DNA of 64,000 nucleotides from Plasmodiophora brassicae (Eukaryota > Endomyxa: Phytomyxea > Phytomyxea > Plasmodiophorida): assembly GCA_036867785.1 (NCBI GenBank), contig CP145424.1, positions 310,001 to 374,000 of the forward strand, read 5' to 3'. How positions within the stretch are numbered: the stretch's first letter is position 1; every line of letters starts with the position of its first letter. This document shows positions 11,033 through 21,486 of the stretch, piece after piece. Made by a program: the position numbers and the translations under genes. Under the pieces are notes generated by a model that saw only the letters and a program-made list of their open reading frames with translations, did not search any database and was not told the DNA's origin.

Positions 11033-11428
11033 TCAGTGCAACGTACCCCAGAACGAGTCCTCTTGCTTTTGGTCGCTCGAGAAGAGGCGGACTTCGACAA
11101 TCTTGCCGTCTTCGATACGAAGGAGATCCACGCCCGGCTGCTTGAGCTTGATGCCATTGGCCTCACCCGCAAACTCCAGCGTGACGGCCACAAAGTCCCC
11201 ATTGGCCATGTACTGATCGGCACGAGTGATGGAGAACGTCCCCTTGGAGACCTCCATCATCTTGCCCAGCATCGGCACAATAGCGGTCATGCCACAGTGG
11301 ACGCCAGAGAACTGGTTGTTGCCCGGCTGATGCCAAATAACGTCGGGCGAAATGATGTTCCCCAGCGTGGCCTGATCGCCGGTTTGCACCGCTTTGATGT
11401 AGGCCTTCGCGATGTCAATGTTGGGCAT
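11033..11428 (-). CDS. SnoaL/NTF2-like small protein, copy 2
   Basis: 131 aa, starting MPNIDIAKAYIKAVQ at 11428. Differs from copy 1 at only a handful of positions (for example ATLGNIISPDV versus AMLGRIISPNV, and DQYMANG versus DHYMANG), and ends FWGTLH instead of FWGTSH. Upstream sequences of the two copies differ, whereas ~75 bp of 3' flank are shared, so the duplicated unit is roughly the CDS plus its 3' end. Most changes leave the frame open and are conservative, suggesting both copies are functional. Confidence 0.8.
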   Translation of the reverse strand: MPNIDIAKAYIKAVQTGDQATLGNIISPDVIWHQPGNNQFSGVHCGMTAIVPMLGKMMEVSKGTFSITRADQYMANGDFVAVTLEFAGEANGIKLKQPGVDLLRIEDGKIVEVRLFSSDQKQEDSFWGTLH

Positions 11429-12468
11429 TATTCCCTGGTGAGACGCCGACGATCTCTTGCAGGAAGCTGATCTGCGGCTCCAAGGTAACAGCAGCTGGAG
11501 GATGTTCTTTGGAAACAAGTGACCAAACCCCGTGCGACGGCAACTACGGCAAATTGGAAGTGAACTGGGGTTTACTGAATCGTCTCCGAGCTAAGCGGCC
11601 ATCGTACCGAATCTGGATGGACGTCGTGTTATCGAACGACACTTCGTTCCACTAATAGTGGTAGCGAACAATCGGTCGACTGAACGGCGGCGGTTTTTGC
11701 GGCAGCGCATTTTTTTGCGACCTTTTCAGCAACCAGCGCAGCATCGCAAAGCCCTGGGCCGTCGGCACCGGAATGTTCTGGGGTATCACGCCGCGCAACG
11801 ACGGAATGCTCCAGCACCCGCGGCCGAGGGAACGACGCGAGGCGCGGGGCGATATACGGATTCATTCACCTAAACGATTGAACTAAACACCCGGTACTTA
11901 ACACAAGCAACGTGGTGACGTATCGGAAGTCCCTCCATGGGTGGTTCATTACGTGATTTGACCGCGGCACCTGTGCTGGAACATTCTCTTGCTGCACAGG
12001 ATGGATGTGCTGATTAGCGCTAGATTGTCCGTCCATACCGTCCCGACGCTGTTGTCCACGCAGATCAGTCTGTCCCTCGCGAACGATCTCTGTGGCAGGG
12101 TTTTGTGTGCCATAATTTCCTATGGAGGTTAAACGTCATCATTAGCCGGGGTTGCTGCGCTATGTACCCCATTTGCCGGTAAGTTGGAGTCAATACTGGT
12201 AGATCGGCCTGGCTCTGCAGCCCGCGAGTGACCTGTCGTCGACCAACGCAACTTTAACCGGCCGGAATCCTCCACCCTGCACGTTTCTCATTCAATCGGC
12301 CGTTTGAAATGACTTCCACGTCGGTCACGGTTTGGATGACTGCTGCTGACCTCTTATATTATATAGCGAAGGCACTCGGTTATGATACCTTCGATTTCCC
12401 GAACAGGGAACCGTTGAGTCACGGTCCGTTCATTGCTTCCGGTGTTGCACCTTTTCCAAATTCAAGCC
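11429..12468. other. Non-coding interval
   Basis: About 1 kb with no supported gene. Short ORFs (for example around 11630-11870 on both strands) have no recognisable domain. A TATA-rich stretch (CTTATATTATATAGCG) near 12351-12366 lies about 100 bp upstream of the phosphodiesterase start codon and is a candidate core promoter. Confidence 0.4.
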
Positions 12469-13667
12469 ATGCGGGCGACCTTGCGTTGCCCATGCATGCT
12501 GCTCGTAGTCATGTGCACCGCCACACTGGCTGTGTCTCAGCGACAAAGCTGCGAGGGTGCACGCCGTCCGGTCATCGTCATCGGACTCGATGGCCTTGGC
12601 AGTGCGTACCTCAACGAACGCAACATGCAAGCGTGGGCTCCAAACCTGGCCACAGTGTTCTCTGACGCCGCTTGGACTCTCGATGCGCAGGCCTTCGTCC
12701 CCGTTCTCTCCATGTACTAGCGGCATCTTGATGGCATGCATCCATCGATATTCACATGTTGGTACCAGGCCAAACTGGGCGTCCTTACTGCTGGGCACGT
12801 CGCCTGCCGTCACCAACATCATCGACAATGATTTCACAGACTCGACATCCATTCGTCAGCGCTGCACAACGCTCATGGACGCCGTCGAACAGATGCATGG
12901 GTCGTTTGTTTATGCTGTCTGCCCCGTTCTGACGTGTCCTCTTTGAACAGAACCGGGATGACAACATCCATGTTCCTGAATTGGATGCCGCTGCGTAACC
13001 TGATTGGTCGCGCGAATCCTGCAGCGGGTACCGTTGACGAGTCCAGCGCCAGGGACGTGGTCCTGACGTTCCTGAACACAAAGCTCCTGAGTAGCTTCAC
13101 GTTCATCCACTTAGACACTATTGACAGCGCTGGGTATGTACTTGGTTGCTGGACGCCGATCGCTCTGACGAGCCACATCAGGCATAAGTTCGGCTGGGGT
13201 ACCCCTCAGTACTACAACGCCATCACTGAAGCCGACACCCTCATCGGGAACATCATGAAACGCGCCGAGCTCGGCGACGCCATCGTCGTCGTCGTCGCAG
13301 ACCACGGTGGCCTTGGTCGCCAACACGACATCAACGCGCCCGAAGGTACGTAGCGTTTCCTCGCGCGCCGGCAACCCCTCCTCTATGCCTAATACGTCAC
13401 GCAGCCCGCCGCGTCCCGATCGCGTTCTGGAGCAGCCGCCCGCTGGACATCAACAAGCGGCAGATAGCAACGATCCGCAACCTGGCAGACGTGGCGGCCA
13501 CTATTCTGCACGTGATGGGGATCCCGCGCCCCGCGCACTGGACGGGCGCCTCTGCAGCCCCGGACATTTTCGCCTGTGACGTCGGACCCGCCGCCATCGA
13601 AGCCTCGTCGGGTCGCTCCTGCATCCTGCCCAGCCGATCGCACCGCGTTCTGTCGCCCAATTTCTAA
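12469..13667 (+). CDS. Secreted alkaline-phosphatase-superfamily phosphodiesterase
   Basis: Model join(12469..12713,12769..12900,12951..13345,13405..13667), 344 aa, exact codon sum. Signal peptide CMLLVVMCTATLAVS. Metal-binding and catalytic motifs of the type I phosphodiesterase/nucleotide pyrophosphatase group: VIVIGLDGLG (metal Asp), SMPNWASLLLGTSP formed across intron 1 (nucleophile position before PNW), FIHLDTIDSAGY, VVVVADHGG and GRQHD. The final exon reads VPIAFW, NLADVAATILHVMGIPRPAHW, typical of the C-terminal end of this family. The substrate cannot be read from the sequence: nucleotides, phospholipids or phosphonates are all possible. The introns are 50-59 nt. Confidence 0.85.
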
Positions 13668-13697
13668 ACGACCGATCGAACCGGCAGTGTACTACTA

Positions 13698-13991
13698 ATG
13701 TCGCTGCCATCGTCCCAGATCGCGTTCGACGAGGCGGCGAAGCTTAAGGCGGACGCCAGGGATCGCGCAGCCCGGTCGCTTGCCGTTATCGCCCAGACCC
13801 GTCTTGCGCTTCAAGCGGATCGCCAGGCCTACATCGATGCGTGGCGAGCGCAAGACCTGGCGCTTGACGTTGAAGAGGACGCTGTCCGAAGGCGACTTGA
13901 GGCCGAGCTTCGCGAAGCCGACCAGATCGCCAGAAACATCATGCACGTCGACAGAGCGTCGTCTCCTTCCCATGATAAGCTTACGAACTAG
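13698..13991 (+). CDS. Small alpha-helical coiled-coil protein
   Basis: 97 aa, single exon, about 30 nt after the stop of the preceding gene on the same strand. Almost entirely Ala/Arg/Glu/Asp-rich helix (AFDEAAKLKADARDRAA, QAYIDAWRAQDLALDVEED, LEAELREADQIARNIM), with no Pro or Gly breaks until the tail. No family recognised. It could instead be an exon of an unrecognised gene, or chance, since helical reading frames are common in GC-rich DNA. Confidence 0.4.
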   Translation: MSLPSSQIAFDEAAKLKADARDRAARSLAVIAQTRLALQADRQAYIDAWRAQDLALDVEEDAVRRRLEAELREADQIARNIMHVDRASSPSHDKLTN

Positions 13992-13998
13992 ATGTATA

Positions 13999-15599
13999 TT
14001 AATTCAGCTGCCAGGAATGGAAGAACTCTCGCTCCCAGTAGCCGCCTGACCAGGCGCCGAAGTGCCCGTCGGGGTGGTCAATCCATGTCAGGGCGGTCCG
14101 CCACCCGTCCACCATCGGGTAGCCCGTGTTCCTGTCGGTCACCATGTACAGGTTCGTGTCTGGCGCCACGTCCCGGCCCATAAACCCTCGGAGCCTCCAG
14201 ATGTTGCTCGAGAACGTCGACAGCGGTTGCGATATGAACCGTTCCGCCCCCTGAACAGACGTCAATCAGAAGCGCTCGCCACATCGTCCCCAAGTGCTCA
14301 CTGCGCAGACGATCTGGTCAATCATGATGAACAGGTTCGGATCCAGGTCGGCGAGGTCGTCACTGAAATCGGACAGGAACCGTACTTTAGGGAACACGGC
14401 CCGGAATGCAACCAACTCGGGATCGTTCTTGTCCTGGACGTCGGTCGACACGTAGAGCGTCATGGATGGGTCCAACAGCGGGCGGATGTTCTCGGCAACT
14501 TGGCCCAGGGGCAGAACGATATCGGCGAATTGCAGGCCGAAATCCGTCCTGCGAATATGGACGGCGTTGTACGGCCCGGACGCCCTGTACAGGCGCCAGG
14601 CGACACGGGCGGCCGCGTCGAAGGCGGCCGGCGCGTAATGGAATGCATCACGGACCACGCTGGCAGCGAACCGTTCCCAGTCCAGCGACGGGAAATAGAT
14701 GGCCGCGCACGCCACCCCCAGCATCCGGTACCCTTGCTCGTAGTCGGATCGAAAGTGCAGCGTTCGCCAAGGCTTCAGGGCGCCGTCGTAGTAGATCGGT
14801 GATCGTCCGTGCAGGAATTGCTCCATGGTCGGAACGGAGCGTCCTTGATCGGCGGGGAACACGAACGCCTGCGAGGCCGGGTTGATTTGGGGGCTGAACG
14901 CGCCGGTATGGTTACGAAGGAACGCGTACCGCTCCTGTTCGGTGATCATGTCCGATTTCCCCCGCGTACGTAACAGGTACTCGTCCATGGTAATGACGGG
15001 CATGAACGAACGGAGGGCATCAATGTCGAAGTACGTCTCCAGGTCGCAGATGCCTTGCATCGTGGTCCAATACCCGGGGCTGGGCAACACGAACGTTCGC
15101 CGGGTAACGAGCGCCAAGACGACCTGATGATGATCTTAAGTCCAGTAGCAGATTTAGTCGACATGTGCTCACCATGATCTCCATCATCATTCTCTTGTTG
15201 TTCAGACCGCCTTTATCGGGTTCGAATGTCAGGTACTGTTCCTCGTTAGTTGCGTCAACGAGTTCGTAATCGGGTCCTGATTGCGACCGTTAGCGGCGTG
15301 TGATGCACTCAGCTTCTGCAAACTTAACTCTTTATACGGGGCACGTATTCCCAATAGCGGAATCTGGACCTGACCGTATCGGGCTGCAAATTGGGATCCG
15401 TTTTCCAGTACAGTGGGACAGACGGGTGCGATCGACGCTGAACTGGCATCGGGGGCAAGCGCGGTACGTTCAGAGAGGCCCTCATAATGGCCAGGTAGAC
15501 TACGGCGCAGACCAGGAACCCGACGACGAACACGACATTCTGCAATGGGTACCGGGCTGGCGCTTCCCGAGTCGGACTCGATAACGGTCTCCGCAGCAT
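13999..15599 (-). CDS. GDP-fucose protein O-fucosyltransferase-like, type II membrane protein
   Basis: The last exons are firm: complement(13999..14250), (14302..14823 continuing to 15123) and (15173..15276). Across them the frame reads YLTFEPDKGGLNNKRMMM, then VLALVTRRTFVLPSPGYW, the acceptor-binding region YFDIDALRSFMPVIT, the GDP-fucose motif AVHIRRTDF, LYVSTD, and DQIVCAGAERFISQPLSTFS across the final intron. An upstream exon (from the ATG at 15599) holds a transmembrane anchor (VVFVVGFLVCAVVYLAIM) followed by a Pro-rich stem. I could not settle the junction between that exon and 15276. Predicted Golgi/ER lumenal enzyme adding O-fucose to proteins. The tail reads GFMGRDV and beyond, slightly longer than usual. 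Confidence 0.8.
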
Positions 15600-15852
15600 C
15601 GACCAGGACGCACCCGTGTGACGCACCGACGCTGGGAGGCCTCGTGGTCCCCATAATACGCCTAGGGACCAGATATGCCGGATCCATGTTGTCTGTCGAC
15701 TGGCATCCCCACACTGCCAGGTAAGTACTATGTCAAGGCGGGGGCGAATAACGGGCACTTATTCTCGGCGAGGGCGTCAGAAATAGAAAACTGCGCGCAG
15801 CACGCAAATTTGGAACGAGCTGCGGTCGGCAGCGGGCCTTCGGATCGCAGTC

Positions 15853-17109
15853 ATGAAGACGATGATCGCATTGGAAGACCTGCTGGCGTCCAGCAGCGGG
15901 CCGCCATCAGCAACGACGATGGGGTTCCTCTTGTCGCATGACACGTTTCGCGCCATGCAGGTGGTTTCGAAACGCGTTCGCGACGCGTTATACGACGCGA
16001 TCGTAGACCTGGACGCCCGTGACCTGCTCGGACAATCCGACCCCAGATTCGTTCTTAGACGAGCGCGACGCCTGAAACGGCTTCAGTTGAATGACATGTT
16101 CCTGGGGAAGCATGAGCTCGAGCTGTGCCTCGAGAGCGTTGTCGACCCCCGTCGACTAGAATCGCTCGACCTCAGCCGGTGTGCAGTGACGACCACGAGG
16201 GCGCTGGCCAGGTTCTCCACACTGAAGTCGTTATCGCTTGCCGGGACATCAGTCTCCGACTGCCAGGACATATCGACCTTGAAGGGCCTTCGGTGTCTAA
16301 ACCTGGCCGGGACCTTTGTCCGTGATGTATCCTGCCTGCCGCCAGCATTGCTCGAGCTGGACCTAACCGGCACCCGCGTATGCAACCTCGAACAGCTGCC
16401 CTGTCGGTCCCTCCAGCGTTTGTCCCTGTTCTACACATGCGTCCTGCGCCTCCCGCACACGGTTCCGTTAACGTCTCTCCTGTCCATCGACCTGCACAGC
16501 ACCGAGATCGATTCCATCGAACCGCTGCGCTCCTGCACCCAACTGGAATCCGTCAACGTGTCTTTCACGCGTGTTCGCGATCTCGATCCGCTTCGACAGT
16601 CGCGCGCCACGCTGCAGGAGGTGCTCCTGATGAGGTCGCGGGTCGCGTCTCTGTCGGCGCTAACAGGGATGGCGCGTCTGCAGACGGTGGACATATCGGA
16701 GACACGCCTGTCTGACTTGTCGGCGTTGGCGTCCTGCCCGTCTCTCACTCGCCTCAACGCGAATTACTCGAATGTGGACAGTGTGGCGCCCCTGCGCGCA
16801 TGCTGCATGCTGGAGGAGGTGCACCTCTCCCACACGAACGTGGCGGATATCGAACCCCTTAGCAGTATCGACAACCTGGAGTACGTAGACCTGCGAGGAA
16901 CCGCCGTCGTCGACTATTCAGCGCTGAGGACCGGCGTCACCGTCCTGTTCTCGTCATCGTTCGCTATCGCCAGCCAGGAACAACCCCGTCCGGTCATGAC
17001 GGCCGCGTGGGGGTTCTTCGGATCCATCGCACGCCAAGTCATCAACAGGGCCGTATCGGCGCTCCAACCGCGATTCTGGACCGATGACCCACCAACAGTA
17101 CTACTCTGA
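15853..17109 (+). CDS. Leucine-rich-repeat protein, possibly F-box-like
   Basis: 418 aa, single exon. From about residue 85 there are roughly twelve LRRs of the pattern LxxLxLxxTxVxDxxxL (for example LKSLSLAGTSVSDCQDI, LESVNVSFTRVRDLDPL, LEEVHLSHTNVADIEPL). The short repeats of 20-23 residues with conserved Thr/Val resemble SDS22-like or bacterial-type LRRs. The N-terminus (FLLSHDTFRAMQVVSKRVRDALYD) weakly resembles an F-box helix set. The C-terminus is unrelated (WGFFGSIARQVINRAVSALQ). No signal peptide, so probably a cytoplasmic interaction scaffold. Upstream gene diverges. Confidence 0.85.
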   Translation: MKTMIALEDLLASSSGPPSATTMGFLLSHDTFRAMQVVSKRVRDALYDAIVDLDARDLLGQSDPRFVLRRARRLKRLQLNDMFLGKHELELCLESVVDPRRLESLDLSRCAVTTTRALARFSTLKSLSLAGTSVSDCQDISTLKGLRCLNLAGTFVRDVSCLPPALLELDLTGTRVCNLEQLPCRSLQRLSLFYTCVLRLPHTVPLTSLLSIDLHSTEIDSIEPLRSCTQLESVNVSFTRVRDLDPLRQSRATLQEVLLMRSRVASLSALTGMARLQTVDISETRLSDLSALASCPSLTRLNANYSNVDSVAPLRACCMLEEVHLSHTNVADIEPLSSIDNLEYVDLRGTAVVDYSALRTGVTVLFSSSFAIASQEQPRPVMTAAWGFFGSIARQVINRAVSALQPRFWTDDPPTVLL

Positions 17110-17283
17110 CAACCAACATAAAGTGACTTAACTATGCAACCACTTCGCGTTCTGTGGCATGTGCAACCTGGACGGCGTCTTTCCGGCTCGTCCCGACGAT
17201 CGAACAAGAAGGGGGGTCCCAGTGGGGAGCATAATGGACTATGGCTGCGGTTCGTGAGGCGACATCATGTTTGAACAGTGCAT

Positions 17284-18280
17284 CTAGTATCGAGTCGGGC
17301 ATCGGAGCTGGGCCTTGGAGACGTTATGGTACGCGTCGCTGGCGTACTTCTTGGGGACCGGGTCGGCAGGCGACCGGCCGTCGTGCAACCTGTACAGGGA
17401 TCGCATGCCGTCGACCAGAAAGCAATGACGAGCGCTGACGGCTCGTTCGAGGTCGGTGACGGCCTGGTCTCTGAGAGGTGCGTCCGCGCCAATGGTGTAC
17501 AAGTGGTGGTGGACGGCCAGGGCGATACAGGATGCGGCCAGGGACGACGGACGCATGTCGAAGTGCATGCGATCGACCAGCGCCAGCTCGAGCAGGTACG
17601 AGGTCATGCTGCGGATTACCGTTTCACCGTCCTGTGAGAGCGACGGGAGACGAGACAGGAAGAAGACGGCGAAATCCCAGGCGGTCACCAGGCTGATGTT
17701 GAAATCCAGTCGGCCTAAAACCGCCATCTACACCAGTACTGTCAGGCGGCGGCTGTCATTCGCGTTGTCAACCCGCCGACCTCCATGTCGTAGACGTCTT
17801 GTCTGGTGTACGTGTTGTGGAGCGCCTCGGTGATGAGCCGGACGCGCACGGCGCTGATTTGATAGTACTTGGAGGCGATGAAGATGGACGTCCCTGCGAG
17901 AAGGGCCCACAGCGCCTTATGGCACCCGCCCAAACGGAAGAACCTGTGGTCAACAGGGGTAAGGCCGGCTGTGATGACAGCGGTTGCTAGCCGCTGACCT
18001 ATCGAAGATGGCGGCGGCCAGGAACAGAGTCTGCTCGGACGCGTCGACGTACGATAGGACTTCGACGATCCACCCGAGCAGGCGCGATCGCATGTCGTAC
18101 GAGAACTGCCTGTAGTCGTCGACGTACGACATCTCGGCGTGGAACTGTGGCAGTGGTCAGACCGGCCCGGTGTCCCGCCCCCCCTCGGCAGGGCACCTTC
18201 TGCTCATTGACGAGCATGTTGCTGAACTCGTCGATCAGGTTCAGCGACGGCGGTCGTGTCGCCAGCGGGGAGATCGGCAT
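17284..18280 (-). CDS. B-type-like cyclin
   Basis: Model complement(join(17284..17727,17781..17943,17999..18144,18197..18280)), 278 aa, exact codon sum with introns of 52-55 nt. N-terminal cyclin box: DMRSRLLGWIVEVLSYVD (Arg and Trp of the conserved MRxxLxxW), TLFLAAAIFDRFF across an intron, GTSIFIASKYYQISAV, and NTYTRQDVYDMEMAVLGRL across the last intron. The C-terminal cyclin fold follows (FNISLVTAWDFAVFFL, YLLELALVD, PSSLAASCIALA). Mitotic cyclins normally carry a longer N-terminus with a destruction box; none is visible after the ATG at 18280, so an upstream exon may be missing. Partner would be a CDK1-type kinase. Confidence 0.85.
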
Positions 18281-18658
18281 GACAGTCGACGCCTGCGATC
18301 GGGGCAATCACTGCAGGACGCAAACGAAAGCAACGGCTGGCGAACCTTGGACGAAGCGGACGGAGTCGATGCAACCGCCGGAGCCAGGCGCTCCGACGGC
18401 CTGGCGCGCGTCATCGCCGTCTGGCGCCCGCCGTGGCTGGCTGGCCCGCTGACCTCGGCACGTGCTCAGGCGCCGTTCGTTGCACAAAGGACCGGCCAGT
18501 GACAGAGGCCGGGCATCGGGAAGAAACGCGCACGGGCCGGTTCCTTCCCGGCACAGACGGCGGCGGACGCCCTGTATTGGCACGCCCTTAAAAATTGCAT
18601 TGGGCGGCCTATCGTGGCCGTTTCCGCAGGCGGGTGCCGTAGCAGTGACGACGTGTGT
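18281..18658. other. Intergenic region between cyclin and dehydrogenase genes
   Basis: No gene supported. A CCCTTAAAAATTGC stretch near 18586 is the only AT-rich element and may belong to the cyclin promoter. Confidence 0.35.
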
Positions 18659-19594
18659 TCATTTCTGCTTATCGTCGACCGAGACCCGGCCTGTGTAATT
18701 CTCCATGAAGTTGAGCGCTCCGGATATCGAGTACACCACGTCCTGGAGGAACGTAGGCAACATGCACTGGACGGCGGCGACCAGCGCCAGCCGCCTGGGT
18801 ATGAAGATCTTCGGCGACCGACGGCGAATGCCTCTGACGATGGCCTGGGCGACGTCTTCCGGGGTCTGAACAGGAAAGAGCCACGCGAGGTTCAGGCGGG
18901 CGCCCTCGAATAGGCCCGTGCTCGTCAGGTACGGGTGGACGACCATCGTGTGGACGCAATCAGAGTACCCGTCGCGCGTAAGCTCTGCAACCAATAATCG
19001 GGTCACTGACGAGCGTCGCGAGTCAAACCGGCAACTGACCGAGACGTAGGCAGTCGTTCATGGACAGGACGGCCGACTTCGTCGCACAGTAATCGCTGGC
19101 ATCAGCGCCCGCGCCATACGCGACGATCGACGACATTGTGATAACGAGCCCATGGCGACGCCGTTTCATGTCAGGCAGGAACGCACGCACAACGCTATAC
19201 CAGCTGAGAACGTTGATATCGAAAGAGCGCCTAACGTCCGCGCGCGTCAGATCGTCAACGGATTTCCCATTGAGGACCGCGGCAGTGTGCATCACGACCG
19301 ACACGTGCCGCGGGGCCACGAACTTCTTGATCAACAACACGCATGCCTCCCAGGCATCCGCGTCGGTGACGTCACAGCAGATCGCCTTCGCAATGCCTTG
19401 CTCTTCGTTCCCTGCACAGATGCGTTAGCAGACGCCCGCCCGGCATAGGACACGTCGCACGCACGGATCCGCTCGATGCTGCCGGCGTCACAGTCGACGA
19501 CGACAACCGCGTCGCCGCGGGCGCCCATAACCCTCGCCGTCGCCAGGCCGATCCCGCGTCCGCCGCCGACGACCACGACGACGTCCGCACCCAT
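18659..19594 (-). CDS. Short-chain dehydrogenase/reductase (SDR16C/retinol-dehydrogenase-like)
   Basis: Model complement(join(18659..18984,19040..19411,19465..19594)), 275 aa, exact codon sum. Cofactor motif VVVGGGRGIGLATARVMG with Asp after the second strand (VVVDCD), which favours NAD(H). CCDVTD across the second strand region, the equivalent of the NNAG motif read as MHTAAVLNGKS, MSSIVAYGAG with the catalytic Ser, and YCATKSAV (YxxxK). The C-terminus includes VVHPYLTSTGLF and a hydrophobic segment (LALVAAVQCMLPTFLQDVVY) typical of membrane-associated SDR16C enzymes. The Asn-Asn-Ala-Gly motif has His-Thr-Ala-Ala, an odd substitution. Its 5' flank carries the shared promoter block at about 19.71-19.75 kb. 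Confidence 0.85.
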
Positions 19595-19710
19595 CGCCAC
19601 AGCAACCAAAATGACGCCCGCCCTGTCCCGGCATGCAGCTCTGAGTCTGCGGGCTGCAGCCTGCCTACCGACGGACAAAAAACGGCTGGAGACCCCTCCG
19701 GCTGTAGAGC

Positions 19711-19890
19711 GCGGGCCAGCGGGGCTCTATATTTAGCGTCTCGCGCCCGACCTCAAGTTGCTGCTGACCTGGAGAAAAGGGGGCGGAACGGATTGAGCTC
19801 AACGGTAATGACATGGCATGGCCGGCGCCGAGGATGGGATGGGATGAAGGTCATTGGGACAGTTGGCTCGACAGTCTGAACTACATGGCA
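19711..19890. promoter_or_regulatory. Shared promoter block, copy upstream of the dehydrogenase
   Basis: On the minus strand this reads CGAGACGCTAAATATAGAGC followed by CCCGCTG, about 130 bp upstream of the SDR start codon. It matches CGAGACGCTATAAATAGAGC in both LTRs and CGAGACGCTAAGTATAGAGC upstream of the tetraspan gene at 31.9 kb. Similarity to the 31.9-kb copy continues for about 140 bp on the distal side (for example TGGGACAGTTGGCTCG versus TGGGATAATTGGCTCG). TATA-box function is inferred from position. Confidence 0.5.
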
Positions 19891-19924
19891 AATGTTGCGG
19901 CCACGACGCCGCCTGATTCGGCGC

Positions 19925-20370
19925 TGACAGTTGGATGGGTTCAACTTCAATCTCGCATGGCATTCTCTGCTCCGGATGACCCTGGGGCGCATGTCGGCGT
20001 GCAGCGGTGCAAGCGCGTCGACACTCAAGGACGACGACGACGGCGGCGTCGTTGGATGCCAGGCCTTCGCCACTATGCCGACGTGACGTTCGTCGGCAGG
20101 CCCGCACCGACGACAACGCTGTCGACACCGGCGCCACAGAAAGGCGTTCCACCGCTTGCCCAGGCGCGCCGCTTCTTGCCGAGGAGGTCGCTAGGCGCAA
20201 AGCGCAGGTGGCATCGAAGACAATGGACGCCGAGGAACGACCGGTGCCAGGGAGTGCTGCCTGCCCAGAACGGGCAGGGAGCACCTGCGGCCACGCCCAC
20301 CTGCGTCGCCTGCGATTGACCGCCCGTTCAACGTGCAATGCATCAACTGTCGCTTCCACAGCCATTAAAA
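19925..20370 (+). pseudogene. Mosaic relic: 5' end of the XPG-like gene joined to the 3' half of gene C
   Basis: About 19930-20005 matches the first ~70 coding bases of the XPG-like gene at 29915 (TGGATGGGTTCAAC and GCTCCGGATGACCCTGGGGC, compared with GCTCCGGATGAGCCTGGAGC). From about 20010 the sequence follows the 3' half of gene C (LLAEEVARRKAQVASKTMDA), with shifted frames and a lost Cys tail. Both parts contain frameshifts relative to their parents, so neither is likely to be functional. Confidence 0.6.
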
Positions 20371-21400
20371 CGCTCAACCCTGGTCGACGTGACGGCGTGT
20401 GCTCGCTGCTGGGGAGAGAGCCTTGCTGTGCGCCCACGCGCGTTCACGTTCGACATGCCGGCCGGCATGCCGTTCGGGCCCTGTCCTGCATGTTCTAGCG
20501 CTCTCCTGGCCCGATAGACGGCCAGGCGCGCTCGACGACCGGGCACCCGTACGTGGCATTGTGCTGTGCAGTGACAAGGGTAAGCGACGAGGGGCGCACT
20601 GGCCCGATGCTCGATCCAACATCGACTGCGGCGTCCTCCACATCGACCACGACGCACGTTCCTCGACCTGGCGGTCCCATTCGTGGCCCAACGTACTGTA
20701 ATGCTGATGATGCTCTCCGTTGGCTCGATCACGCGAACGGCGATCCGCTGACTACCCACAGCGATCCTGTGCACACGCGTCACTCTGGTATTGGTGGCGA
20801 TCTGGGACGTTGCAAGGTTCGTTGACCGCCGATCGATACCCGATGCGGTCGCGCAGCACAGTCGCCGCCGTTGTCATCGCGCTGCTTGCCGTCAGCAACC
20901 CGACCGGGGCGACATGAACGCCCGTATTCCAGACGTTCGTCGTCGTCGGCCTCGGTCTCACCGACGTCAGTAGCTCGCCAGGCCGCCTCGCCGACGTCGT
21001 TCGTCGTTTAGCGTCGTACCAACACTGACCAGCACCTCGACGCAGCCGACATGCGCGAAGACGCCCGTTCCCACAATTGTCAGCCCATCTCCCACATGAC
21101 CAGCCCTCACTCGGCCAAGGACCTAGTTAATATGGCCTCCATGTCGACCTGGAGGTCCCATTCATAGCCTTGTTTCTGATGCTGTGGTTAGGTCCTCGGC
21201 CGACGTGGCCCCGGGCGTGGGCGTTGGGCGGTGGGCTGATTAACGCGGCAATGGGAGCTGGCAATGGACAGCAGGCAGGCGTCGTCGGTCTCATTCATTA
21301 CCACTACAACGCGTCACATCGTGTAGCAGCCGCTGTACCAATTTGCCGTCATCAATACAGGAACATGGCCCTGGCGCGTGCGTAACCAGTCAACCAGCCC
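20371..21400. repeat. Degenerate repeated sequence upstream of gene B
   Basis: 20371-20800 is the inverted counterpart of 1.04-1.44 kb. The rest has no supported gene. One short reading frame (20841-20914) starts MRSRSTVAAVVIALLAVSNP, which resembles a signal peptide, and runs into a stop soon after; it could be a lone first exon but nothing downstream supports it. Confidence 0.45.
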
Positions 21401-21401
21401 G

Positions 21402-21486
21402 TGGAACTGCAGAACCAGTCCGCGGAGCTGCAGAACCAGTCCGCGGAGCTGCAGAAACAGTCCGTGGAGCTGCAGAGACAGTCCGA
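21402..21486 (+). repeat. 21-bp tandem repeat, four units, encoding a heptad
   Basis: Four near-identical 21-bp units in the style CCGYGGARCTGCAGAACCAGT. In one frame they read VELQNQS, AELQNQS, AELQKQS, VELQRQS, a perfect coiled-coil heptad. The equivalent place next to gene A (around 820-845, minus strand) has only a single degenerate unit, so the array expanded at this locus. It lies just 5' of the gene B start codon. Confidence 0.75.

Noticed and set aside
15229-15714. 161-aa minus-strand ORF over the O-fucosyltransferase N-terminus
   Set aside because: The alternative frame there encodes a clear transmembrane anchor suited to a Golgi glycosyltransferase; this frame has no features.
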